Source: Cephalotus follicularis (lineage: Eukaryota; Streptophyta; Magnoliopsida; Oxalidales; Cephalotaceae). From it: a DNA stretch of 64,000 bases. Positions 9,502 through 19,343 of this stretch are shown piece by piece. The position numbers were made by a program, and so were the translations under genes. The notes beneath the pieces are model-generated. The model was not told the origin of the DNA and did not search any database. It worked only from the letters and a program-made list of their open reading frames with translations. The first letter of the stretch is position 1; the number at the start of each line of letters is the position of its first letter. Location of the stretch: positions 560,774 through 624,773 of the forward strand of contig BDDD01000077.1 of the NCBI GenBank assembly GCA_001972305.1, written 5' to 3'.

Positions 9502-11178
9502 TCAAGTTTTTGGTACCCATTTGAACTTGGGTCCTTGCAAGTTAGTCACAAGAGTTCCTTTAGGAACCCAAATCATTCTAGTTTTACCATTACAAAAATT
9601 ATCTCTAAAAATGCAAGAGGTAGATATATGTCCTATTCTACCACAATAATTGCAAACAATTTTAGGCTCATTTTTCTTGATAAAGAAATTCTTAAAATGT
9701 TTGACATTTTTCATTTCTTCAAAGCCAAGACCGACTTTATCAAACACACACCTTTGAAGACCTAAAAGATTTTCCAATTTGGCACTACTATTTGAAAAAG
9801 TAGAAAAGGACTTCTTCAAAGCATCAATCTCAATTTTCAGTTTTTCATTTTCTTCTATTGAGTCAATTGATAAATTTGAAGAAAGATTTAGAATATCAAT
9901 TTCATTCATATAAAAGCTATTTTTATCCTTTAGAGATTCAATTTCACTCAAATACTTGCTATTCTCACTCTTTAAATTATCAATTTCTTTAGATGTGGAA
10001 ATAGCATTTTTCTTTAGAGTCTTGTTCTTTGAACACACATTTTCATATTCAACATATAATTTCTCATAGGCATTTTACAATTCATCAAAAGTAAAATTTA
10101 CCTCATTTTTGCTTTCATCTTCACTTGTATCTTCTTCCAAATCCATGAGAGCAAAATTTACAACTTCTTCATCACTTTCCTCTTCGGAGCTTGAGGAATC
10201 GCTGTCATCCCAAGTAGCTACCATTGCTTTCTTCTTCTTGGAATGCTCTTTGATGAATTTTTCTTTCTTCTTAAGATTTGGGCACTCGTTTTTGAAATGG
10301 CCCGGCTTTTTGCATTCATAGCAAGTTGACTCTTCCTTCTTGCTTGATTCTACATTGTGAGGGAACTTCTTTAAAGCCTTCTTGCCCTTTTGACTTTTGA
10401 GGAACTTCCTGAATTGGGAAGTTATAAGTGCCACATCTCCATCTTCGTCACTTTCACTATCTTCCTTTGAAGCTTTAAAAGCGATTGACTTCTTCTTCTT
10501 GACTTCCACATTCTCATGATTCTTCATTGTTGTCTCATGTGTTATCAAGGAACCAAGGAGTTGTTCGAGTGGAAGAGTTGATAGGTCTTTAGCTTCCTCT
10601 ATTGCCGTAACCTTTGGGGTCCAATTCTTTGGCAAGCATCTTAAGATTTTCCTTACAAGTTCTTGGTTAGAATATGATTTGCCAAGATTCTTAAGAGAGT
10701 TAATAATGGTAGTAAAGCGAGTAAACATATCACTAATACTCTCATTTTCATGCATCACAAACAATTCATACTCATGTACAAGCATGCTAATTTTTGATTA
10801 TTTTACTTGATTCGTGCCTTCATATGTGACTTCTAATAAATCCCACATTTCTTTTGCCGAATCACAAGAGGATATCCGATTAAATTCATTAGGGCCAACG
10901 GCACAAAATAAAACATGTTTAGCTTTAGAATTTAATTGGAGCATCCTAAAATCATTATCATTATATTCATTTTCGGGTTTAGGAGAGACTACTCATTCTA
11001 TAGTTCTTGTGGGCATTCTAGGACCATTAACAATTGTATGCCACAATTGATAGTCAAGGGATTGTAGAAAAATGGTCATCCTAATTTTCCAAAAACTATA
11101 GTTATTTCCGTCAAAGAACGGAGGTCTAGTAATGGAGGAACCTTCTAATCCTATGTTTAGATTCATTTGGTTTGCCAT
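9502..11178 (-). pseudogene. Copia A gag (broken by stops)
   Basis: From ATG 11178 the frame reads MANQMNLNIGLEGSSI..FFDGNNYSFWK, the usual Copia gag N-terminus, and then a UBN2-type gag core (about 10785-10450, LVHEYELFVMHENESI...LRCLPKNW). A CCHC knuckle CYECKKPGHFKNEC (about 10325-10284) follows, with a Lys- and Ser/Glu-rich linker. A long coiled-coil stretch (10038-9790) then leads to a second CCHC knuckle (CNYCGRIGHISTSC) and WVPKG...GPKFKWVPKT at the end. In-frame stops occur near 10992, near 10797 and at about 10075. Gag forms the particle shell and binds element RNA. The total length of about 560 residues fits a SIRE-type gag. Confidence 0.88.
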
Positions 11179-11220
11179 GGATCTTTATATCTCTAACAAT
11201 TAAGAATTATGAGATAACCT

Positions 11221-11231
11221 CTCTGATACCA
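11221..11231 (-). other. primer binding site of Copia A
   Basis: The minus strand reads TGGTATCAGAG, complementary to the 3' end of initiator Met tRNA. It lies two bases from the 5' LTR end. Confidence 0.9.
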
Positions 11232-11233
11232 AC

Positions 11234-12274
11234 TGAAATGACTATATGGCAACCTTTAATTACTAAAACAATTTGTTTGCAGAATTAACAAATTTAAACT
11301 ATGAATATAAACAAGCACACAAAAACAATCAAACAATAATAAGTAAAAAGATAAGAGTTAGAGAGTGTGCAAACGAATTTATAGTGGTTCGGCAAATCTG
11401 TGCCTATGTCCACTTTCTCAAGAACCCCTTGAGTTTCCACTAAGTACCACTAGCAACCTTTGATTTTCGGCTTACGGGTGCAAATCTAAGCAAACCACCT
11501 TACACTTGATTTTGGGTTCCGGGTGCAAATCAATCAAACACCTTACAAGGGTTTCACTCCCCTCTTTTACAATGAATGATAAAAATGGTTGGGTTGTGTT
11601 TACAAATAACCTCTTAAAGGTTGGATATGAAAGTGTAAACTAGTTACAAGCTTTGGATATGAAAGTGTTTAGCAAAAGCTTGATGTTCTTCTCTTTGTAA
11701 ATGTGCAAGTTGAGATATTGAGATTGGATGTTCAAATGTTGTTCCCTTGGTTCTTTTAATCTTGTTTCTTGGCCTCTATTTATAGCTTCATTTAGATTCT
11801 AGCCATTGGTGAAGAAATAGAGCCGTTGGAGAAGTCTTGGAAATTGTTGCATAACATTTGGCTCTTTAAAATAAGTTCTGTCATTGTATCAGCCGACCAA
11901 AGCGTCGACGGTATTGCCTAAAGCATTGGCGCTTAGGTTATCGTTGGGAGTTAAATTTGAATTTACTCGTTTGGACGCTGGCGCTTTAATCTGGGAGTCG
12001 ACCGTCCACATAAAGCGCTGACGCTTTGATCCTAAGCATCGCTGCTTTGAGTCCTTCAACTAATTTTGAGCTTCACTTGTTTTGACGGCAGACTTGCGCT
12101 TCTCAGGCGTCGACTTTTTGTCACAAAGCGCTGACGCTTTGAGCGTGACCGTCGGCGCTTTGCTCTGTTTCTGCACTTATTAATTTTACTTATCTTTTTA
12201 CTTGCACAGAAAGTAGCAAAGTTAAATGCAAATTTGTAATCATTAAAACTTAGGATTGAGACTAAAAGTCAACA
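11234..12274 (-). repeat. 5' LTR of Copia A
   Basis: This is the 1041-bp LTR at the right end of the element, ending GTCAACA at 12274. It has the same internal layout as 7778-8816. The extra sequence change seen most often between the two is C to T or G to A. Confidence 0.95.
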
Positions 12275-12279
12275 TATTC

Positions 12280-12657
12280 AAACATACCCATAGGCATATA
12301 TAACATATATAACATCTCATGCATAACTGTCAAACATTTGATGCATAACATATATAAAATTGTATTCATTTGATACATACTTTGATGCATAAATGTCAAA
12401 CATTTGCCTACGGGTACATTTGATGCATAACTGTCAAACATAACCTTTGCATATATGATATCAATTTAAAAACATTTGATACATACTCTTAAAAACATAG
12501 GTATACACATTCCACAAACATCTCATCATAACCATATATAAGATCAAATATGTAACATGATAATACAACATCCAGAGAACTTAAAATTTGATACAAAACA
12601 AAAGTTTTAAAACTGATATAAACCAAATGTTTAAAAACAAAAAATGCAATGTATGAA
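12280..12657. other. hAT interior, AT-rich, no gene
   Basis: It continues the spacer seen at 7607-7772. CTGTCAAACATTTGATGCATAA-like words recur several times, and no coding signal is present. Confidence 0.55.
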
Positions 12658-13838
12658 TCAAGTCTTCACACTATCTCCTCCTTCTTCTTCCGATTCTTCT
12701 TCTTCCGATTCTTCTTCTTCCGAAGAGGAGATGTCAGCAGCTTCAATAAGGCCTTTGGAAATCATCTTCTTCTCCAGTCTCCTAAGTCTTCTATGTTGAT
12801 CGTCAAAGAGGTCAAGAAATTCCCCTCTCAAATTATCCATCTTGATATTCAACTTCCTCAGCTCATCCAACAAAACATCCATGGACGCAGACGCCTTGCT
12901 GCTGCTACTTGCTTGACCTAGCTGCATCTGTGGTGCAGGGGTTTGCTTATTTCTTTGAGCTTCTCCTTGCTCTTCAACATCCTCATCACCTTCACCTTCA
13001 ACTCTTTTTCTTTTTCTTCCACCTTCCTTGGGCAGCCATTGAACACCTTTCTCAGAATCAAACACTCTCTTCCATCCCATTCTCTTCAAGGAAGAGGCAT
13101 TGTAGATGTACCCAACATCTAGCCTCGATGCAACTTCATTCCCAAACACTATCCCAAAGTGAGAGAATCTTGGTGATTACCACACCGTATGGCAATGCAC
13201 CTTCAACTTTAGAAGTTGCTCTTAACATGTTCTTCATGATTAAACGAGGGAGGTTCAATGGATTACCAGTCACAATGTGCCATATTGTATACAAGTCTTG
13301 GTAACTCATCTTTTCATGCCCACCGGAGGTAGGTAGAATGTGAGTGGCAGTTATGTGGTGGAGCAGGCTATGCTCAGCACCAAGGAGATTGGTAGGCTTG
13401 GCCATGCCTCCAAAAACATTCTCATTAGGGTAGAACACCCTAAGACAATCCTCCAAAACTAATTCTGGATCCTCCGGCCATTTCTTAGTTTCAAAAAATT
13501 TTGATCCAGCAGCAGGTACATTCAAAATCTGACCTAGAATCTTATCATCAAACTTGATAACTATTCTATTAACCTTAGTCGTCAATTCAAAAACATCATT
13601 GCAATCATCTCCTACATTACTCAAATTGCTATAAAATTCTTTAACACATTCTATATAATATGGAGCATTAATCGTAAAGTAATCTTTCCAACCTAAAACA
13701 TCAAATCATTGTTGTAGATTAAACAAGGAGAAATCAACAGTCCTTCCACAGAGCACTTTTCTCCTAGCATAAGAGCTCTTGTATCTCTGACCAGCAGGTA
13801 GCTTCCCTCCATGTGATGAGTGCTTGGTCTTCGGCATA
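12658..13838 (-). pseudogene. second hAT-borne gene: putative plant transposon protein (PF20167-like)
   Basis: From ATG 13838 the product starts MPKTKHSSHGGKL. It then carries the segment VKEFYSNLS...VNRIVIKFDDKILGQIL and a helical core (LLHHITATHILPTSGGHEKM, then YTIWHIVTG) typical of the domain annotated as putative plant transposon protein. It ends in a basic patch (GGRKRKRVEGEGDEDVEEQG) and a Ser/Glu-rich acidic tail. Lesions are a TGA near 13710 where Trp is expected and a one-base frameshift near 13145. The molecular function of this family is not known to me. It faces the transposase tail to tail and shares its C-terminal module with 6924-7115. The assignment to PF20167 is from memory of the family pattern, not a search. 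Confidence 0.65.
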
Positions 13839-13992
13839 ATGTAGGATAAGGTTTTGAATGGAAAAGATTCAAGATTTTTAGGTTCAGGGATCGGATTTTA
13901 GAGAAAGCAGAGAGAGGGAAACTAGGGATTTCAACGCCAAAACAAGTAAGAGTCTAATAAAACGCATAGAGCATTACATACTCGACCCGTAG

Positions 13993-14214
13993 GTGTCGAC
14001 GTCTAACTTATGTGTTGACGCTTATTGTGTGCCATTTGATACAGACGATATAGGCGTTAACGTCATCGTAGACGCAAAAATATGACGTTAACGCTAATAT
14101 ATAGCCTTGACGCACAAGATCAAAAGCATTCCTCATCATAGTCATAAGATAGCGTTAACGCATATCAGCTCAAATGACATTAGCGTCAACGTCATACATA
14201 CGCGTCAACGTGAA
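13993..14214. repeat. right GTYRAC palindrome cluster of the hAT
   Basis: Words such as GTGTCGACGTC, GTGTTGACGC, GGCGTTAACGTC, GCGTTAACGC, GCGTCAACGTC and GCGTCAACGTG lie between the ATG of the minus-strand gene (13838) and the right GC-rich end. The position mirrors the left cluster, so both hAT genes start just inside a cluster. Confidence 0.85.
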
Positions 14215-14404
14215 TATGAACCGAACCCGTCCGGATCAGCCCGTCTCACTCATGGTTAAGATTCACAAGCCGGTTCGGTTCTCATTTGTTAGCTCCATGA
14301 ACCGGACCGGCCCGGACTGTGACAAAATCTGTTCGGTTCAAGAACCGGACCGCCTTTCGCCGGTCCCAACCTGTCCGGGCCACGGTCCGGCCCGGCCCAG
14401 ACCG

Positions 14405-14424
14405 CTTGCAACCCTAGGTATGAT
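14405..14424. repeat. hAT right TIR and TSD
   Basis: CTTGCAACCCTA (14405-14416) is followed by GGTATGAT (14417-14424). Both match the left end exactly. Confidence 0.93.
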
Positions 14425-15054
14425 TGGTACGCTGACAATGAATGAACGGACCAACGAAAGCCTGACTACCACCATTGGAAAGTCTAGAGCGACCTCCCTG
14501 TGCCCCTTGACTCCTCCGCCGAGAGCCCTGTCCTCGACGTCTCTACTGTGAACTCTGAATCTGTCCCCTATGTCCTGAAAAATAAGGCGGACTACCAATA
14601 CTCTGAGGCAAACCACCCGGACTGGGGCTGTTGTTCCCTGATCTCTGGGCTAGAACTCCTCCTTGACTACCAATATGAAGAAGCAGGTCTACTGCTACCA
14701 GCTTGAATCCTCAAGTTAAGCAGTTCATCAGCTACACTCTCAAGTTCCCTGGCTCTGCTAGCCAACTCAAAGAAGGATCCCAATCATAGGGGCACTAGCT
14801 TTTGCATGATATCTGGCCTTAATCCACTAAGAAACTTCTTGGCTTTTCTTCCTTCGGTGCTAACCATGTGAGGCACAATTCCCTCCAATTCAATGAATTT
14901 GGCCTCAACCGTGATACTGTTACACTACCCTGGACAAGACCAAGAAACTCTGCCTCCTTCTGTCTATCTCGGCCTTAGAAAAATATTTTTCATTGAATTC
15001 AGCAACAAACAAGTCCTTCCCAAGAAGACTCAATCGTCTTCCACCAGTGCTCTG
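14417..15054 (-). pseudogene. Gypsy C gag, central part (broken)
   Basis: In mixed minus-strand frames the segment reads VAEFNEKYF, AEIDRRRQ, then GRKAKKFLSGLRPDI, the core of a Gypsy retrotransposon gag domain, followed by a Ser/Arg-rich linker. It is interrupted by many stops. At the hAT duplication it would continue into the zinc knuckle at 3950. At 15054 it abuts the truncated LTR of element B. Confidence 0.75.
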
Positions 15055-15965
15055 AAATGTAGATTATGAATGAGTTATCTCATAGGTCTCAAACAATAAT
15101 ATATAACATAGTCGTACCTTGTAGTACTCGTAACCCATAACATATAAGTGAGTTCAACTCATTGAGTTGACTCGTCGGTCAACCACAACTCCGGTCAACA
15201 CCTTAAAATGCCTCACAATCATCAACTCTACTCATCCTTGCCCTTAAATGCACGGTCAAAGGCGGCAGCGAGTTGGCTCCACTGAGTCAACTTGTCAGTT
15301 CGAATCCGGCCGTTTCCGGCCAAATGGCGCCAAATCAGCCACTGAAATAGGTGTAGCCAGCCTCCTAGGTGAAGACCGGACCTTCCCGTGACACTAACCG
15401 GCGGTGGAACGCTCGGCAATGCGCACAGTGGCTTGGCGTTGGGGAGAAGAAAAACGAAAAAAAAAGAAGAAAAGAGAACTGGAAAGGAAAGGAGGCTTAC
15501 CGTCGACAGTGGTGGCTCTGACCGGTGAGCTCTTAGTCCGGCGTCGTCGTCTTCTCCGGCGCCGAACCCTCCTTCTCTCCTTTTCTCTCCCACTGTCTCT
15601 CTCTCCCTCACGCATCTGTTTCTTCTTTCACGCACGGGTGCCTTATGCGCCCGTGTGTTCTCCTTCTCCCTTTATTCATTTGCTTCCTCTTTTGTATTTA
15701 CTGGAAAAATACTAAGGTCTGGGTCCCGTTTAATCCGCAAATGATGATATTAATTATCCGAACGGGTACCAAAATAATTGCAATAAAAATGCGAACATAG
15801 GGCCTTATTGCCGCGCATTAAAAATGGGCTTTATAGTCATTTTGGGCCTTATGATTTGCGGCTCCAATACGCGATGCTTTTTATCGATTCGGGCTCCATC
15901 AGCTCAATACGACCATACACCGTGCCAATATTAAAATAATTATTTATAAAATTTCGGGCGTTACA
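15055..15965 (-). repeat. partial 3' LTR of Gypsy B
   Basis: It is closely similar to 20580-21562, including CTCATAGGTCTCAAACAATA, the Arg/Ser-coding GA-rich block and the terminal GGGCGTTACA. ORFs of 60-135 aa here and at 20968-21311 are low-complexity reads of this LTR and are not genes. Confidence 0.88.
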
Positions 15966-18050
15966 TCCTCCCCTCCTTAGAAAAATCTCGTCCTGAGATT
16001 TCCTAGGTTAAAACATGTGAGGGTAGAATGTCTTCGTTTCTTTCTCGCGTTTCATACAACTTTCTCAAGCTCATAGCATTATCATCACACTTCACCCATG
16101 AAACGTCCTCATCATTTAACCATTTGGTCCACGACCGTATAACCTGTTTCATCGTCCTTTGGCATCCATATCATTCGAAAACCATCTCTGAACATATATT
16201 TATATACATATATATGAGTTCTCCTCAAGCTTGTATCCGTCCTTAGCTCCAACGGCTCATACGGTAGCACGTGAGAATGATCTGGATAATATACTCTGAG
16301 TATTGAGATATGAACACCTTATGAAATACATGATCTTCCCGTGTGAGTTCTGCTAACGGCAGAAGTCCATTCCAACTGTTATCTCTATCCATCACGCTTT
16401 TGTGATGCCACTCTGATCCAGGCATATACTCTACCTTACATGGTAGGTTCCAATCCCATAGGCTGAGTGGTAAGGCAAGTCTCTGGGCAACTGCACCTAC
16501 TCTCTCTTCATGTCATTCCACCAAATTGAATTACAGATCTCGATACATCTTGCTAATCGACGGATGTACTGAGAAACTAGAGCGATAAGCTTGTAACTAT
16601 AGCTCCTCTGTCGGCTTTGCGTTGTAAAGGGCACAAACTCTGCCTTGGGATTTTATCAACTCATCACCACGAATCGAGGATTCGGGTTTGAATCCGTCTT
16701 GATCATGTAATGCAGCCTTAAGCAATTCATCATCCATCCCTTGAGTCTCTCAATTCTATCCATCAACCACGGTCGTGCTTGAACTTAGGAGATCATCAAG
16801 CAAGCTAATTGGCGACTTAAGAGGTCTGCCACCATATTAGCCTCGCCTGGTTGACATTGGATCTCACAGATGTAACCATTGAACAGCTCCATCCACCTTC
16901 TTTGTCTCATATATAGTCCTTCTAGGAGAAAGGATGTTTTAGACCCTTGTGATATGGGAAAACCCCAACTTGTGCCATATAGATAGGGTCTCCATTGGCG
17001 TAACGCACGGCTAACGCTGCAAATTCTAGGTCATGAGTGGAATAACTTACTCATGAGGTTCCAACTTTCCTTGGGACATAGGAGCTCACTTTCCCAAACA
17101 ACCTCAAAACACAATTCACACCGTTCCCTAAGGCATCACTATATACCACGAAACCCTCATTACTCTCAGGTAAAACCATGAGCGGCGCATATATTAGACG
17201 ATGTTTTAACTCCTGAAAGCTCCCTTCACCATTGCCATCCTTTACATCCCATCTTTATGCGTCAATCGGGCCAAAGGTGTGGTAATCTATTAAAATTCCT
17301 CGATAAAGCGGCGATAGTAACCCGTTAAGCCTAAGAAACCACGGACTATTGTCACGTTTATCAGCCATTTCCAATCCCTCGTCACTTCTATCATTGTTAA
17401 GCCCACCAATGAACCGGCACTGGAAACAACGTGACCAAGGAAACTACCTCCGATAACCAGAATCCATATTTACTGAACTTGGCATACTATTGGGGATCTC
17501 GCAAGACTTTCCATGCTCAGTGCATCCGTTTTTGATGGAATTCCGTATACTTGGAATGCACTAACACATCATCGAAGGAGACTACGATGAACTGGTTAAG
17601 ATATGGACTACATACCTCTTCAATAAAGTTTGTGAATGTAGTAAGGAATTGATCATCCCCTTTAATGACACTACGATCCACCCACAAGGTCCATATCGTG
17701 ACTTGGAGACTGTCGATGATAACACATATCCAAATGGATCCATCTCAGTAATCACTTTCTAACTCATCCATCGACAACACTAGGAGGTTTGCCGTCATAT
17801 AGGGTCGGCTATCTTTATAGCGCATGACTCACACACTCCTTCAGGATGAATAGATTCTCCCATTGGGGTGTTAACTTACATAACATTCCATAAGGGTTCT
17901 GGTTTCACATTAGCGTGACATATGAGTCACAAGGCAATACATGAACTGAGCGAACCCGGATCCATAACCGTATCATTGCCATGCCATAACCATATACCAT
18001 AAACTATACAATATACGTCCTGTAGTCAGGGCTTGTTGACCCTTCCTCTC
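15966..18050 (-). pseudogene. Gypsy B pol remnant
   Basis: Heavily decayed minus-strand pol. Recognisable pieces are an RNase H end and spacer near 16850-17050 (RQRRWMELFN-like), an RT end near 17300-17420 (LTGYYRRFI), and an RT core near 17550-17650, where FDDVLVHSKYTE corresponds to the catalytic FIDDxLVYS block. A protease fragment lies near 17760-17900 (MTANLLVLSMDELE). Integrase is not clear. The protease joins the RT core directly, so the RT N-terminal part is deleted. Confidence 0.7.
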
Positions 18051-18314
18051 AGTGCCACCCAGATCTACCAAGATCATCTCAGTCGGTGACCTGTTCGCTT
18101 CACATGTCATGGCCCTCACTGTCACACCATTGGTCTATCTCATGGGGTTTCGGAGGGGTTGCCTTTTCGAAGTCGGCCTCCCTAGCAAGTCTAGACTACT
18201 TGGCTTTCTCAGAAATGGCCTACTCGGTAGCCTTAGGTCCTAGCCTGACTAGGGAATCCTTTAAGGATAGAACCCAAGCAAAACCAGAAACTTCATATAA
18301 AATAGGACATTTGG
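18051..18314 (-). pseudogene. possible Gypsy B gag-end remnant
   Basis: Minus-strand frames hold stretches such as RLARETDFEKATPP and HEIDQWCDSEGHDM that could be the gag-protease linker, but no intact knuckle is visible. The assignment is weak and rests on position next to the protease fragment. Confidence 0.35.
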
Positions 18315-18478
18315 GCGTCAATACCATCCTGTAGGCGTTGACATCACCACTGTAGGCGTCAACGTGTAACACTGGTTAATGCACAGAAACATGAAAGAAT
18401 GGTCATCGCGTCAACTCTTCAGTCATAGGCATCGACGCTATGAACCAATGTGTCAACGTGTTGATCGACAGAGGGGTT
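18315..18478. repeat. GCGTCAACG palindrome cluster in Gypsy B interior
   Basis: About nine words of the hAT/D type occur (GGCGTTGACATC, GGCGTCAACGTG, GCGTCAACTC, GGCATCGACGCT, GTGTCAACGTG). They lie between two pol fragments that are not in the usual order. Confidence 0.75.
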
Positions 18479-18860
18479 GACAAACAAAGGAGAATTCCTG
18501 CCAAACCCCTAGAAACAATCAATCAGATACTCTGAACCCTTCTCTAGAGGTAAGGATGTTAACTCATCCGGAACCACATCTGGGTATTCACAAACAACCA
18601 GAACATCCTCAAACCTCGGTACTAGTCACCTGTTATCGGTCACATATGCCAGATATCCACTGTAACCTTGTCCCATAAGTCTATCAGCATGAACGACTGA
18701 TATCATCTGAACTGGCTGATGATCCAAAGTCCCAATAAACTGGAATTGAGACTATCTTGATATATTGAAGGTCTTAACCTTCCCGTAACCATTTACATGG
18801 GTACAATGTGCTGCTAACTAATCCATCCTATATCCTTAGGAGGGTTAACTAAACACACAG
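18479..18860 (-). pseudogene. out-of-order protease-end/RT-start fragment
   Basis: It encodes VHADRLMGQGYSGYLAYV and VCEYPDVVPDELTSLPLEK on the minus strand, closely parallel to 3000-3290. In element order it should lie after the protease, but here it precedes it. It is therefore a rearranged or separately inserted piece. Confidence 0.6.
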
Positions 18861-19329
18861 TCTGTCTTCCAACTATACCATCACAATCCGGACCATTACG
18901 ATCCTTAACGATACGATCCGCAAACATATCATATCCGTATCCATACCTTATCCCTTAGCCATAACCGCACGATCCCTAGCCATATGGTTCATGGTTGTGC
19001 GGTCCATAACCTTACGATCCATAACTGTATAACCAGCCCATACCATAAAACTGTGAGACTAGGTCAAATTGTATGTCCTCGGTAATTCCCGAACGTGGGA
19101 CTAGTCTAAATGTGGTATGGTAGTTCCTTTCCTTTTTCCCTTCCATATCTACTTGTTTAAGAGACAAAGATTCAGTTATCGACTTCTCATACCCACAATT
19201 CCAAGAAACTCCATGTAACACTTATCATTCCGCTACTCCAAGTAACTCCAAATAGCACTTTATTTCCATAAATCATTCTCAATTCCCATAGACAAGGACC
19301 CTATCCTGGCGTATCCAGCATAGGACCGG
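18861..19329. other. degenerate Gypsy B 5' internal region
   Basis: No domain is recognised. Short repeated words of the type ACGATCC/CCATAACC occur at 18890-19030. The stretch ends in the sequence preceding the primer site. Confidence 0.45.
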
Positions 19330-19340
19330 CTCTGATACCA
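19330..19340 (-). other. primer binding site of Gypsy B
   Basis: The minus strand reads TGGTATCAGAG, three bases from the LTR end at 19344. Confidence 0.85.
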
Positions 19341-19343
19341 AGC

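Larger units (their letters stand above)
7778..12274 (-). mobile_element. gag-only Copia element A, complete with LTRs and TSD
   Basis: The minus-strand element runs 12274 to 7778. LTRs are at 11234-12274 (5', 1041 bp) and 7778-8816 (3', 1039 bp), with ends TGTTGACT...CATTTCA. The primer site (TGGTATCAGAG on the minus strand) is 11221-11231, and the polypurine tract (AAAAAGGGGGAGA on the minus strand) is about 8818-8832. The exact 5-bp duplication TATTC is at 7773-7777 and 12275-12279. The ~2.4-kb internal part holds only gag. Protease, integrase, RT and RNase H are absent, so it must have depended on another element. The gag features (second zinc knuckle followed by WVPKG) resemble the SIRE branch of Copia. 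Confidence 0.95.
3959..14416 (+). mobile_element. hAT-superfamily DNA transposon with nested Copia
   Basis: The terminal inverted repeats are TAGGGTTGCAAG at 3959-3970 and its complement at 14405-14416. They are flanked by an exact 8-bp duplication GGTATGAT at 3951-3958 and 14417-14424, the size expected for hAT. GC-rich subterminal blocks with repeated CCGGACCG/CCGGCCC words follow inside both ends (about 3971-4130 and 14218-14404). It carries a hAT transposase pseudogene on the plus strand and a second, convergent gene on the minus strand. Without the nested Copia (7778-12274 plus 5 bp) the element is about 5.96 kb. It sits in the zinc-knuckle region of Gypsy C's gag. Confidence 0.93.

Noticed and set aside
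15228..15715. Overlapping 73-135 aa frames on both strands
   Set aside because: They are low-complexity reads of the GA/CT-rich block in the Gypsy B LTR. The same block recurs at 20968-21311 as different broken frames.
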